DNA of 64,000 nucleotides. Origin: Emiliania huxleyi CCMP1516. Lineage: Eukaryota > Haptophyta > Isochrysidales > Noelaerhabdaceae. The translations under genes were made by a program, and so were the position numbers. Positions 50,832-62,800 of the stretch are shown piece by piece (position 1 is the stretch's first letter; every line of letters starts with the position of its first letter). The notes below the pieces were generated by a model that saw only the letters and a program-made list of their open reading frames with translations, had not been told where the DNA came from and ran no database searches. The stretch lies in contig NW_005201792.1 in assembly GCF_000372725.1 (NCBI RefSeq), forward strand, positions 313,440 through 377,439, in the 5' to 3' direction.

Positions 50832-53800
50832 ATGGTAGTGCAGGGCTTGCTCAACGACATACTCGGCGAGCTCGTGCGGCTGCCGCGGCAGGGCCTCAAG
50901 CTGGACCTGCTGAATGGCCATGTGCTCCTGCGCAACCTCGAAGTGCAGGCGCGAGGCAGCGCCCACTGCACAGCGTCACACACCCGGCCGCTGAGCCCTC
51001 GTCCCTCGCCTCGCAGCCCGCCGCGCTGCAGCTGCTGCTCGGTCTGCCTCTCGTCGTGCTGGCGGGCGTAGTCGGGAGGGCCGAGCTCCACATTCCGTGG
51101 GCCAAGCTCGGGTCCGAGCCGGCGCGGGTGCAGCTCGACCGCGTCCTGCTGATCGTCGCGCCGCAGTGCGAGGAGGCGCTGCTGCCGTGCGAGCACGAGC
51201 GCAGCTTCCGCGCGAAGCAGCGGCGCCTCGACGCCCACGAGGCCCGCAGGGCGCTGTCGTGTGACGCTGCCGCCGCGCCAAAGCCGCAGAGAGGCTTCTT
51301 CTCAAAGCTGGCTGCCAAGCTGCAGGAGAACCTGCAGCTCGACCTGACCAACGTGGTCATCCGCTACGCCGACTCGAGCTTCGGCCGCTCGCCCTTCTCC
51401 GTCTCGCTCGCGCTCGACTCCCTCAAGCTGCGCAAGCTCGAGGTTGCCGGAGCGGCGGAAGAGGGAGCGGCGGGCGGGGCCAGGGCGGCGGGCGGGCTGG
51501 CCAAGGTGGTCCACCTGACCGGGCTCTCCGTCTGCTGCGCCGAGGCCGTGCCTCCGCCTCCGCCGCACTGCGCCGCCGCCGCGTGTGGCGCAGGCCCGCC
51601 CTCGCGCCGCTCCCTCGGCGAGCAGTCGGACGCCTCCTCCTCCGGGTCGGGCCGCGCGTCTGGCGCCTCGTCGGCCTCGAGGGCCTCCGGCCGAAAGTCG
51701 GGCTCGCGGCCCGCGGGTGGCGGGACCGGCGGCGGACCCTCCGCCGGCGCCGGCTCGAGTAGGGCGGAGGCGTCCGACCGGCTGCAGTGGCTCAAGACCC
51801 ACGTGGAGGGCTGGCACCGGCAGGCGACGCGCGCGCGCCTCCCCTCGCTGCTCGCGCGCGGCCTGAGAGTTGAGGTCTTTGGTGGCCGAATCAGGCGAAG
51901 CGCGGGGCTCCCCTGGTGCTCGAGCCGCTCTCCGCTTCACTCGAGCTGCACGCCTCTGCCGACTTGCCCGGCGGGGAGGCGGCGGCGCGCGCGGACGGCG
52001 AGCAGCCGCTCGAGCTCTCCTCCACCTCTCCTCCACCTCTCCTCCACCTCTCCTCCACCCCTCGAGCCCGGCGCGTGAGCAGCGCCTCTCCACAGCTGCA
52101 GCCTGCGAACAGGCGAGCCGCTCGACCTCTCGCGGCTAACCAGCTTCGAGGCGTCGCTCGGCACCACCAGCGTCGGCCTCCGCCTCTCCGCCGTCTCGCT
52201 CGGCGCCCTCTCCGCCGCCGCAGGCTACTTGCGCGCCCCGGGCCGGTTTGAGATCTGGAGGCAGCACCGGCCTCCTCCGTGGGAGACGCCTCTCTCGAAC
52301 CCGCGCCTGTGGTGGAGGAGGGCGTGCGCCGCCGTCAGCGCCGAGGTTGCGCGCACGCGGCCGCGCTGCTCGTGGGACACGATCTGCCGGCGGCGCGACG
52401 AGCGGCGCCAGTACGTCTCGCTCTACTTGCGGCAGAGGCGCGCGAGGAGGAGCAGCCGGCGCTTGTCTGACAGCGACCGCGCGGCGCTGGAGCGGTTCGA
52501 GGGGGGGGCTGGACCGGGGTCGGCATGTCGAGGGGCCCTCTTCGAGGCGCGCGACACTCCCCTCTGTAGGCTCGAGCGGACGCTGCCCTTCGAGGCGGTG
52601 CTCTACTTCCGCCAGTGGGCCGAGTCGCACGCGCGAGTCGAGGAGGAGCGCGCCGCAGCGTCGTACGTCCAGTCGGGGAAGCGGTCGGCGGTGCAGGCGG
52701 CGGGGAGCGTGTGGCGGCGCTTGTTCGGCGGCAGGGAGGGCAGCGCCGACGTGCCCGACGCGCTGGAGGGGGCGACGCTCTCCGCGGCACAGCGCGAGGT
52801 GCTGAGCTCGATCCTCCGCGACTCGGAGGAGGGTGCGGCGCCGGCGGCGACGGAGCTGCGCGCGAGCGTGCGCGTCTCGGTCCCCGAGGTCTGCCTGCTC
52901 TTCTCGGAGAGCGAGGAGGAGCTCGAGGAGGCGGCGCGCCGCCGCTCGAGCTTCGGATCGCCAGCTTCGCCGGCCTCCGCCGCCGCGGCGCTGCACCCCG
53001 CGCCGGGCGGCAGAGCCGCGCGGACAAGTCTCCCCTCGCCTCCCCTCGACTCGCCGCGCTCGCCCGCCGGCCCACCCGCGCCGCCCCTCCGGCTGTGCGC
53101 CACGCTGCAAAGTGTGGTCGCGACCGGCGCCTTTGAGGGCGAAGGCTTCCACCAAATGATCGTCGGTGCGTCGCCCGCCCCGCCCCGCTGCACGCCCCGC
53201 CCCGCTGCACGAGCGCACTTGCGAATGACCGACGGACGAGTGAGCAGGCGGCCTCCTCTCGTCGGCCCTCACGGTGGACAACGCGCAGGCCGTCGACCTC
53301 GCCCCCTCCTCGCCCTTCCCCTCGCTGGTGCAGCTGCACCGCCACCTCCGCCTCGCCGAGAGCGGCGTCCTCGAGACGCAGCACGCCCTGACCCCGTCCG
53401 TGCTCGGCCGCCACTCCTCGGCGCCGGAGGACGCCTCCAGCCGCCTCTCGCTCCCCTTCTCGGACGGCGACTCCTCGAGCCCCGCCCGCGGGTCGGCAAA
53501 GGAGGCGGACGGGCGGCCACGGCGCGGCCACCACCGGCGCGCGAGCACGACGCTCGGCCAGACGCTGCACGCGCGCCGCGCTCCGGCGCTGAGTCTGCAG
53601 CTGGCGCCGGGGAGGCCTTCCGGCGAGGGGCCCTCGAGCGGGTGGGAGGTGACGCTGACCCCCCCTCTTCCCCCCTGGAACACACACACTGCTCACCCAC
53701 GCGCCCCGGCCCTCTCAATGCCGTGGAGCTCGTCGTGGAGATGCGAGCGGTAGCCCTTGGGCAAGTTCAAGTGGAGAGGCTCACCTCCCCCTCGCGTTAG

Positions 53801-56800
53801 GTGACGCTCGGCCTCGCGCCGCTGCACGCGACGCTGACGTGCGGCATCGTCGACGGGCTCTGCCGGCTCGGCTCGCAGCTGCCGCCGGCGCGGCCGGGCG
53901 TGGCGCAGTTGATCGACCATGCGCTACAGCCGCCGTGGTGGGAGGCTTGCGGCCGCAGCAGCTGGAGGAGCGCGCTGCACGGCTACCTCGAGCAGGCGGA
54001 GGCGACCGCGCCCCTCGAGGCAGACGGCGGGACGACGGCGACGCGGTTTCAAGTGACGGTCCCCTTCCTCGGCCTCTCTCTGCCGGTGGACGGCACCGAC
54101 CCGCACTCGCGCCAGATCGCCCTCGCCGTCGCCGAGATCGAGGTGCAGGGCGGCGGGGACGGCGCGGCGGAGCTGGGGCACGCGCCCCTCTTCGCGAGGA
54201 TGGCTTCGCTCTCGGCGGAGGTGCTGCTCGACCCGCGCGCCGCCGGCTCGAGCATCCCGCTCCTCCGCACCTTCGACCGCGGCAGCCTGCGCCTCACGAG
54301 CCTGCGCGTGCCCTCTCCGGGGTTCGTCAACCGCAAGTACCTCGCGGAACTCGAGACGGACGCGCACGCCTTCACCTTCACGCCGGCGGTGGCCGGCACT
54401 CTCATGGCGTTTGTCGACGCTTGGTCGGGGCCGAGCCGTGGCTATCGGCGCAAGCCGCCGCTCCCCGCCCGACAGTGCGCCGCGGTGCAGCTCTTCAGCC
54501 TGCGCCTCGCCACGCGCCGGGTCGAGCTCCGCCTGCAGCACGACGCTGCAGAGCCGCCCGCCCACTTTGCGCCCCCTGCGCCCGCCGCGCCCGAAACGCC
54601 CGCCGACCCCGCCGCCGCCGACCCCGCCGCCGCCGACCCCGCCGCTGCCGGCAGCCGCAGCGAGTCCGAGTCGGGACTCGTCATCGCGCGGGTGCACTTC
54701 GGAGCGCCGCGGCTGCGCGTGCAGATCCTCGACGGGGCTCTGGCCCTCGGCGTCACCTCCGAGTCGCTCGAGGTTGTGGCGGAGGGCGAGGCGGCACGCG
54801 GGCTCGGGCCGCAGCCCCACCCGCTGCACACAGTGATGGAGGTGCAGCGGACGCTGCTGCCGGAGGAGGCGCCGCCGCTGGTGCCGCCGCCGCTCTTCGA
54901 GACCCCGGGGGGCAGATGGCACAACGCGTCGCGGCAGCGCAAGGGCGACACGCAGGCGGGGCCGGAGGCGCGCGCGGCGCCGCAGCTCGCGGTGCGGATC
55001 CGGCTCGAGTACCACACGGCGGTGCCCGCCGAAGCTGCGTCGGTCAAGTCCCTCTCCACCGAGCTCGGCGAGACGGCGCTGGTGTGGGACACGGCGTCGG
55101 CGCAGCTGCTGCTGCGCTTCCTCTTCCTCTCCTGCCGCGACGCGCTCCCGCCCCGCGAGCCGCGGCCGTACCGCTTGCGCGGCGGCGGCCAGCTGCCGCA
55201 CGACGCGTGGGCCGTCCGGCTCGCGTGCGACAGCCTGACTTGGCGCTTCGTCGACACGCTCTCGCGCTCGCCGTCGCTGCTGGGGGTGTTGCGGCTCCGG
55301 CAGTTCGACGCACTCGCACGCCTCACCGGGGCGAGCACGTCCGCGCTGCATGTCACGGCCGACGTCGACGCCCTCGACGCGCCTCCATCGGCCGACTTCC
55401 CGCTCGGGCCGGTGGCGGAAGGCTCGCCGCCGGCGGGTGCTGGCGCCAGCGCCGCTCCCGCCCAGAGCTCCGCGCGGCCCTCGACCGCGTTGGACTTGGG
55501 CGTCGACGGCGCTCTGCGCAACGTCTTCTCTCCGCTCGACGCTTCCGGCGACGGCGAGGCCACCACGCGCCTCTCGCTGAGCATCCGCACGCACAACGCC
55601 TTCTCCTCGCCATCGGACAAGCAGCTGAACGGCTGTGTCATGTCCACCGACGTCGCCGTCCAGTCGCTGCGAGTCGCCTACCACCACGCCACCGTGATGC
55701 GGCTGTGGGACTTCTTATCGGGCGCGGTCCTCGGCGCGCTCACGGCGGCCTCGGTGCCGTGGCTGGGCAGCGCCGCCTCCGTCACCGCTCTCACCCAACG
55801 CTTCTCTGGCCTCGAGCTCCTGCTGCCTGCAGCGAGCAGCTCGTCCGACGGCTCTTCCGGGAGCGCCACGCTCTCCATCGAGGAGGTGCACATGCGGAAG
55901 CAGCCCCCGGCAGAGGTCACTCCCGGCCAGGCGGCGACCGAGGTCCGGTTCGGGCCGTGTGTCCTCTCGTGCGGTGGCCGCACGGTGGTGTTGCAGCTCG
56001 ACGCGCTGTCGCTGACTCTCCGCTCCCCGCTCGAGCCGCTCGGCGGGGCCCGGCTCGCCATCCCCGAGCTGCTCGTCGTGGTGGACACGGGCGAGGCGTT
56101 CGACGTGTACGTGACGCCGGAGGAGCTTGCGTTGCTCGAGGCCATCCGGGAGTACAACTTTGCCACCACCGCGGCGTGCGTCATGCCGCTCCCGCCCCTG
56201 CCGCCCTCCGCGGAGACGCTTGCCGTCTCGTGGGCGAGCGAGGCGGTGCGGCTGCATCTAATGCGCCCCGATGAGGCGGGTGCGCCAGCCCTCGCCTCTT
56301 TCTCCCTGAGCGGGTACTGCAGCCGGGTGGCGTGGCGTGCCGACGAGTCGTCGTCCGCGAGCTACACCGTCCGCGGGATCAGCCTCGGCGCTGAGGGAAC
56401 TTGCCCGCTGCTGCAGTCGGCCGCGCCGCCCACGCTTGCAGAGGGTGGCGAGAGCTGGGCCCAGCAGGCCGCCGCCGGCCGAGGCGGGGACGAGGGCGGA
56501 GGGAGCGGCGACCGGGACGGTGCGAGGCAAGGGCTGGGCGGAGGAGCGGCGGCGACGCTCTCCGCAGCAGAGGCCGACGAGGCCGGCCCTCGGCTCGGGT
56601 CCGCCGAGGGGGAGCAGGCCCCTCCGACGGGCTCGCCCGAGCGCCCGGCGCGGCGCTTGTCACTCTTTGGCCTCGAGCTGGCGCACCGACGCACCACCTC
56701 CTCTGGGTCGGCTCTGGGCCACTCCCGTACCCCCTCGGGGACGGCCCGGCGCAGCTCGACGGCAGAGTGGCTGAAGTCGGCCTTTGGCCGCGCCTCAGGG

Positions 56801-59800
56801 GCTGGGGCTCCAGCGTCCGCCGACGTCCTGATGCCGCCGAGTTCGCCGGGCTCCTCCGCCGAGGCACGCATGCGCCGCTGGGCCGGCGGGGATGGGGTGT
56901 CGCAGCCCGACTCACACGCGGGCGAGGGGGCTGGTGAGGACCCGTATGCTCTGCCGGTGCTTGTGCCGGCGAAGCGCTCTTCCGGCCGCGTCGGCCTCCG
57001 CGGCTCCTTCCGCCGGCGCAGCCTGTCGCACGACGTGTCCGACCCTGTGGCGCGTGCGCGCTTGGCTCCGGCCATCCCTGAAGGCGCCGCGGACGTGTCG
57101 GTCACCCGCGGCCGCGCGTGCTCCATGGACCCGCGCGTGCCAGAGCCACAGGGCACTCTGAGGCTGGAGGTCCCGGAGATCGAGCTCGAGATCGACGCCG
57201 CGCAGGAGCCGGCGCACGTGGCGGTGGAGCCGCGCCGCGCCGCTCCCGCCCCCGCCGCCCTCGCTCTCAGCTACGACGTTAGCGGAGGCGCCGAGGCGAA
57301 GCCGACCGTCACGGCCGCGCTCGGCCCCCTCGAGGCGGTGCTGCTTCCGCACACCGTGGCTGCCCTCGCGCACTTCGCGGCCGCCACTCGCGACGTTGCC
57401 CGCCGCCTCTTCGAGCGCCCGCTCCCGCCGCTGCCGCGGCCAGCCGGCCTGCTAGAGACCCACTTGCGGCTGGAGTCACTCAGCGTGTGGCTTCTCCCGG
57501 CGCAGCCGCCGCCCATCCCTGCCGATTGCGCCCCTGCCGCCGCCGCCCCTCCTATCCGCGTGCGGGCTCTCGTGGGCAGCGTCGGCGCGAGCAGCTTGGA
57601 CGGGTCGGAGGGCGTGATGGCCGCCTCCGTCTCGCTCGCGCAGGCGCGGCTGCGCGAGGCCTGGTCGTCGCTCCGGCCTTCTCGGAACCCTCTCGGAACC
57701 TGCCCGAAACCTTCCCCCGTAGGCGCGGCTGCGCGAGGCGTCCGTCGGCTGTCGCCTCGAGCCGGCTGACGCGGCGGAGGGGCTAGCGCTGCTCGAGGGC
57801 TGCTCGCTCACCGCGACCTTCGACTCCAACAACCCGGAGCAGGCCGCGCTGAGCGTCGTCGTGCCCGGCCCCGTCCGGCTGCAGATCGACGCGTGCCACG
57901 CGCGGCTGCTGCGCGACGCGCTCGCCGGGCTCAGTGCGAGTCTCCGGGCCGCGTGGGCGCCGATCCCCCCCGCTCGCGGCGCAGCGGCGCCTCTCCCGGA
58001 CGGCGCACCATGGCCGGCACCGGCCGATGCGTTGGGGCAACAGCATGGCTGGGCGCCGCTCTCGCCGCTGGCCGAGCGCGTGCGCGCCGATTCGCTGTCG
58101 CGGCGCGACCGGGTCCTCGAGGCGACGGCGATGCCCTCCACGCCCAAGGGGGGCGAGTCGTCGCAGGCGGGCGTGCCGGGTCCTCGGGCGTGCCGGCTGC
58201 GGCTCTCGGTGGGCGAGGTGGCGGTCGTTCTCGTCACGTCGCTGCTCAACGCGCCGACGCCGGTGATGCAGCTCCTCCTGCCGCAGATCGAGCTCGAGGC
58301 GGCGCTTGACGGCGGCGGAGAGGCGAGCGAGGCGAGCGACCGCTCCGCCTCGAGCGCGGCCGTGGGGCCGCAGTCGCTCTCGTCGACGTCGTCGCTGCAG
58401 CTCGACGTCTTTAGCCGCTCGACGGCGCAGTGGGAGCCCATCGTCGAGCTGACCCCGATCGCCGTGGAGGTGCAGCGGGACGGCCCGACGAGCGCGACCC
58501 TCCACCTCCCCGCGCCGCTCGAGGTGGTCCTCTCCAACTCGGCCATCAACACGCTCGCGAGCTTCGCCGGCCGGATGCGCGACGCGATGGCTTCGCCGCT
58601 CGAGATAGTCCTCTCGCGCCGCTCCGCCAAGCCGTACCGCGTGGCCAACGAGACGGGCGTGGCGTTGTGGTACGGAGAATCCCTTTTGTCGGCGATGAGC
58701 CTGATCCGGCCCGCGAAGGAAGCGTCGATGGACCTGTGGGGCCACGGCGAGCTCAAGGACGCCGGCGTGCGCACCGTCGCGCTCCAGCTCTGCGGCATGG
58801 AAACCTCGCGCCGCGTCGCCGTCGATTACGCCGGCTCGCGCATCGTCCCGCTCCGCCCGATCCAGGGAGGGCACGCCCAGCCGGCCGCGCACGCGCTGCG
58901 CTGCTCGGTCGAGGTGCTCGACGATGGCGTGACGACGCTCCTGCGGGTCGAGTCGCTCGTGCAGGTCCTCAACCGGACGGGCGTGCCCCTGCAGCTGCGC
59001 GTGATCCGCACCAGCAGGGCGGGCGCGAGCGGCTCGCACTTGGCCGAGGAGGTCGGCGCCCTGCAGGCCGACGCCTCGCTGCCCATTCCGATGGACTTGC
59101 TTCAGGGCGGGCTGATCTTCCGCCCTCGGCCGGGCCTGTCGGGCGCGGCGGCCGGTGCGGACGCGGACGCGGCTTTGCCCCGTCGGCTCTCGTCCGCCTC
59201 CGTCCTCGGCGAGAGCGCGACGGTGGTGGACGAGCCCTCTGACCCGTTCGCGTTCGCTTGGCCCGACGCGGGCTCGACGATCTGGCTCTCGAAAATCGTG
59301 GCCGTGCCGAGGGGCGCGGCCTTCTCCCGCCAGCAGCTGCGCTCCTCGGCGCGTGTGCGCCGCATCTTCGCGCTGCCCGACTCGGAGACGGTGCTCGAGG
59401 AGTACGCCTGCCGCGCGCGCTCGAGCGCGAGCTCTCGCCCGCACCGGCACGTCTCCTCCGTCCGCATCAGCGGGACGGTCTTCATCACGTCCGCCTCGGT
59501 CGGCTTCTACGCGCGCACCGCGCGTGCGCGCGTGCAGCAGCTCGCGCCCCTCGCGGCGGTGACCGCCCTCGACTGGTCACCGGAGGGCGACATCGTGCTC
59601 CGCTGGCTGCCGCCAGGCGGCGCTGGCCGCGGCTCGGAGGCGGGCGGCGTGCAGCGCCGATCCATGCGGGTCACCTTCCGCTCGCCCAAGCGGAAGTCGG
59701 GCGGCTGGGACCCGTCCCCGTCCTCCAGTCTGTCGACTCGGGTCTTCGACCGCGACGAGCTCGAGATGCGGCTCCGCCCCACGAAGCACCGGCAGCGCTT

Positions 59801-62800
59801 CTTTGACGCCCTCGAGAAGCACGTCGAGCGGCACGCGCCGCAGGCGGTGCGCTCGACCGCGACCCAGGCGCTCAAGGGCAAGTTTGGGCTCGGTTCGAGC
59901 GAGCGCGTGCTCGGCTCCTTCCGCTGCTGCTTCCACCCGCCCGGCGCGAAGCGCGAGGGCGGCGTGGGGCGGCAGCCCGGGCCGGCGGGCACGGGGGCGC
60001 TCAAGACGCTCCGGTCGGTGCTGCAGCGAGGCACTCTGTACCTCTTCACCTCGCACCTCTGCTTCCTGGGCAAGGGGTGGGACGGCAAGGAGACGCAGCG
60101 CGTCGTCGCGCTCGAGCAGCTCGTCTCCGTCAAGTGCAAGACGGGCTGGTGGGGCCTCGGTCGGCTCTCGTCGGCGCTCGTCCTCTCGACGCTCGACGAG
60201 CAGCTCCTCTTCTCGCGCTTCTGGCAGCCGCAGGTGACGCTCCACCGCATCATCGAGGCGTGGGAGCTCGCCCAGGAGCTCGCCGACGACACGTCCGGCG
60301 TCGCCGACGACGCGGCCGCCGACGAGGCGCCGAGCGAGGCCGCAGAGATGCACGAGGCGGACCTGCTCGCGATGCGGCTCCCTCCGGTGGTGGTGTGCCA
60401 GCGCGAGGCGGCGGCGCACGCGGGGGAGGCGCTCGACGCGACCGACGGGCTCGCCGAGTTCCGCTCGCCGGCCCTTGCCGCGCCCGCCTTCTCCCTCTTG
60501 CGCGGCGCCGACGCGGCGATGCCGCCGGCCGGCCCCTTCTACGCGTGCCTCCGTGTCACGCGGCAGCAGGCGCAGGTAGGGCGCGGAGGGGGAGGCCGCG
60601 ACTCGAGCCTGCTGCAGTCGGTCGCGGTGTCGCTGCACACCCCGCTGGAGCTGCACTCGCTCTTGCCCTTCGCCGTGCACTGGCGGCTGCTCGCGACGCG
60701 CAAGGAGGCGGCGCCACCGCCGACCCGCCTCACTCGCTTCGGCTCGAAGGGGCCGCTCGCGCGGTTGGCGTCGCGATCCAGCTCGAAGGATCTGCTGCAG
60801 CGCACGACCTCCGTGCTCTCCGCCTCCTCCGCGGGCGCCTCGAGAGAGCCCAGCGCGAGGAGCTCAGGCGCGCACAGCGCGAAGAGCCGGAGGGCGGGGG
60901 GTCTCACCTTCGATACCGTCGCTTCGGGTAAGGTCGACGCGTTTGGCGTCGCCCTCTGCCACGAGGCGCCACCGGGCCAGGACTGGCAGCTCGTGCTCTC
61001 GACGGACGAGCACGAGGAATCGCCGCCCTTTATGATCCACCACGGCCGATCCGACGACGCGGCGGGCGCGCGGCTGCCGGACTCGGTCGAGCTGCAGCCG
61101 GCGGACGGGGCGAGTGCGCCCGGCCCGCTCACCCTCCTCGTCGACAACGCGCTCCACGTGGGAGGCTTCCGGACGCTGCGCCTGTACGCGCCCTTCTGGC
61201 TCGTCAACAGGACGGGCCTGCCTCTCCTCTTCCGCGAGGTTGTGCGCGGCGCCGCCGCCGGCCCCGCCCACGCGATTGGAGAGGCGGGCGCCGGCCGGGC
61301 CAGGAATCGAGACTGGGACGACGCCTCCACGACCGACACGCGCACCGCGGTGGACGACTCGTCGGAGATGTCGGCGTCAGAGATCTCTGTCGCCTCCTCG
61401 CTGCTCGCGCGCCCGGCGCCGCTCCTCGGGACGCTGCTCGAGAGCTCGCCCGCGGGGCCGTCCAGAGACGCCTCGCCCGCCTCGCTCTCCGCCTCTGAGC
61501 CACCCGGCGGCGCCGACTCCAACCCGGAGCTGTTCTACCTCTCCCCCGCCGAGGAGGAGCTCGCCGAGCCGACGCACCTGGCGCCGCGCGTGACGCCGCT
61601 CCTCTTCGCCTGCTCGCGCAGGGACGCCCTCACCAAGCTCCAGGTCAAGCTCGCCAAAGAGGGGCCGGGCGCCGACCCGGTCGCCTACCGGCCGCGCGCC
61701 GGCTGGTCCAAGCCCTTCTCGATCGCGGCGGTCGACACGACCGGGACGGTCCGACTCGGCTCGGGCCCGAGCGCCGTCGAGGTGTGCGTCTCGATCACGC
61801 GCGGCGCGGGCGCCGCCGCCGAGTACTCGAACGTGGTCACCCTCGCGCCCCATTTCGTCCTCGTCTCGGAGGTTGCCTTCCCGCTCCGCTTCCGGCAGGC
61901 GGGCTGCGCGGAGTGGGAGCAGGTGCTGCCGCCGGCCGCCAGGCTGCCCTTCAATTGGGCGCACCCCAAGGGCGAGCGGCTCATCGAGCTCGCGCTCGAG
62001 GGCAGCGCCGGCGCCGGCCACTCCCACTTTTGCGGCGGCTTCCCCGTCGACGAGGTGGAGGAGTTTCTGCTCGAGGTGGGGATGCCGGGCGAGGAGTTTG
62101 AGGTGGTGAGCGAGAACCAGCGCCGCCTCTCCTCCTTCTCGTCGTGGAGCGAGACCAGCCTCCTCCCGACGGACCGCCACGGCCCGTGGTCCGACGGGCT
62201 GCTCGAGCGGCGATACGCGGGCGGGCTGCCGTCGGTCGAGCCGCCCCCAGGCTGGGAGTGGGCGGACGAGAGCTGGTCGCTGTTCCTCGCGCCAAAGGAG
62301 CAGCCGCGCGCCGCGGCCCGCCAGGCTGGGGCCGCGCCCGCGGGCGCGGCCGACGGCTGGGAGTATGCGACCAACTGGCCGGCGCCGGCGGGCAGCCACC
62401 GCGCGAGCGACGCCATCAACCCGAACCGCTGGCACACCGAGCCGACCGCCTCCACGTTTGTGCGCCGCCGCCGCTGGGTGCGCCGGCGGCGGCGAGCCGA
62501 CTGCCCCGCCGCGCTCAGGGCGCGGCTGCTCGCGGTCGATGTCGAGGAGAGCGGCGCCTCTGTCCGGATTCGCATTTCGGACGGCTCCGCGCGCGCGCCG
62601 CAGTACGTGCTGGAGAACGCGTCCGCCGCGAGCTTGCTCGTCTCGCAAAAAGGGCAGCCGGCGGCGCCCGCGGTGCTGTTGCCGCCGGGCGCGTGCAAGG
62701 CGTTCGTGTGGCCGGCCGTGTCGAGGGAGCACTGCCTGCTCGTCGCGCTCGAGAGCGGCGAGCCGACCGCCGTCAAGTTCGACGAGGTTGGCTTCGAGGC

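Noticed and set aside
53649..53800. VELVVEMRAVALGQVQVERL as an extra VPS13 exon
   Set aside because: The copied boundary gtgacgctgacc/GTGACGCTCGGC and phase fit favour one intron here; no acceptor precedes it. Not fully excluded.
53924..55687. 587-aa minus-strand ORF inside VPS13
   Set aside because: Composition is Arg/Ala-biased and the plus frame carries the VPS13 consensus.
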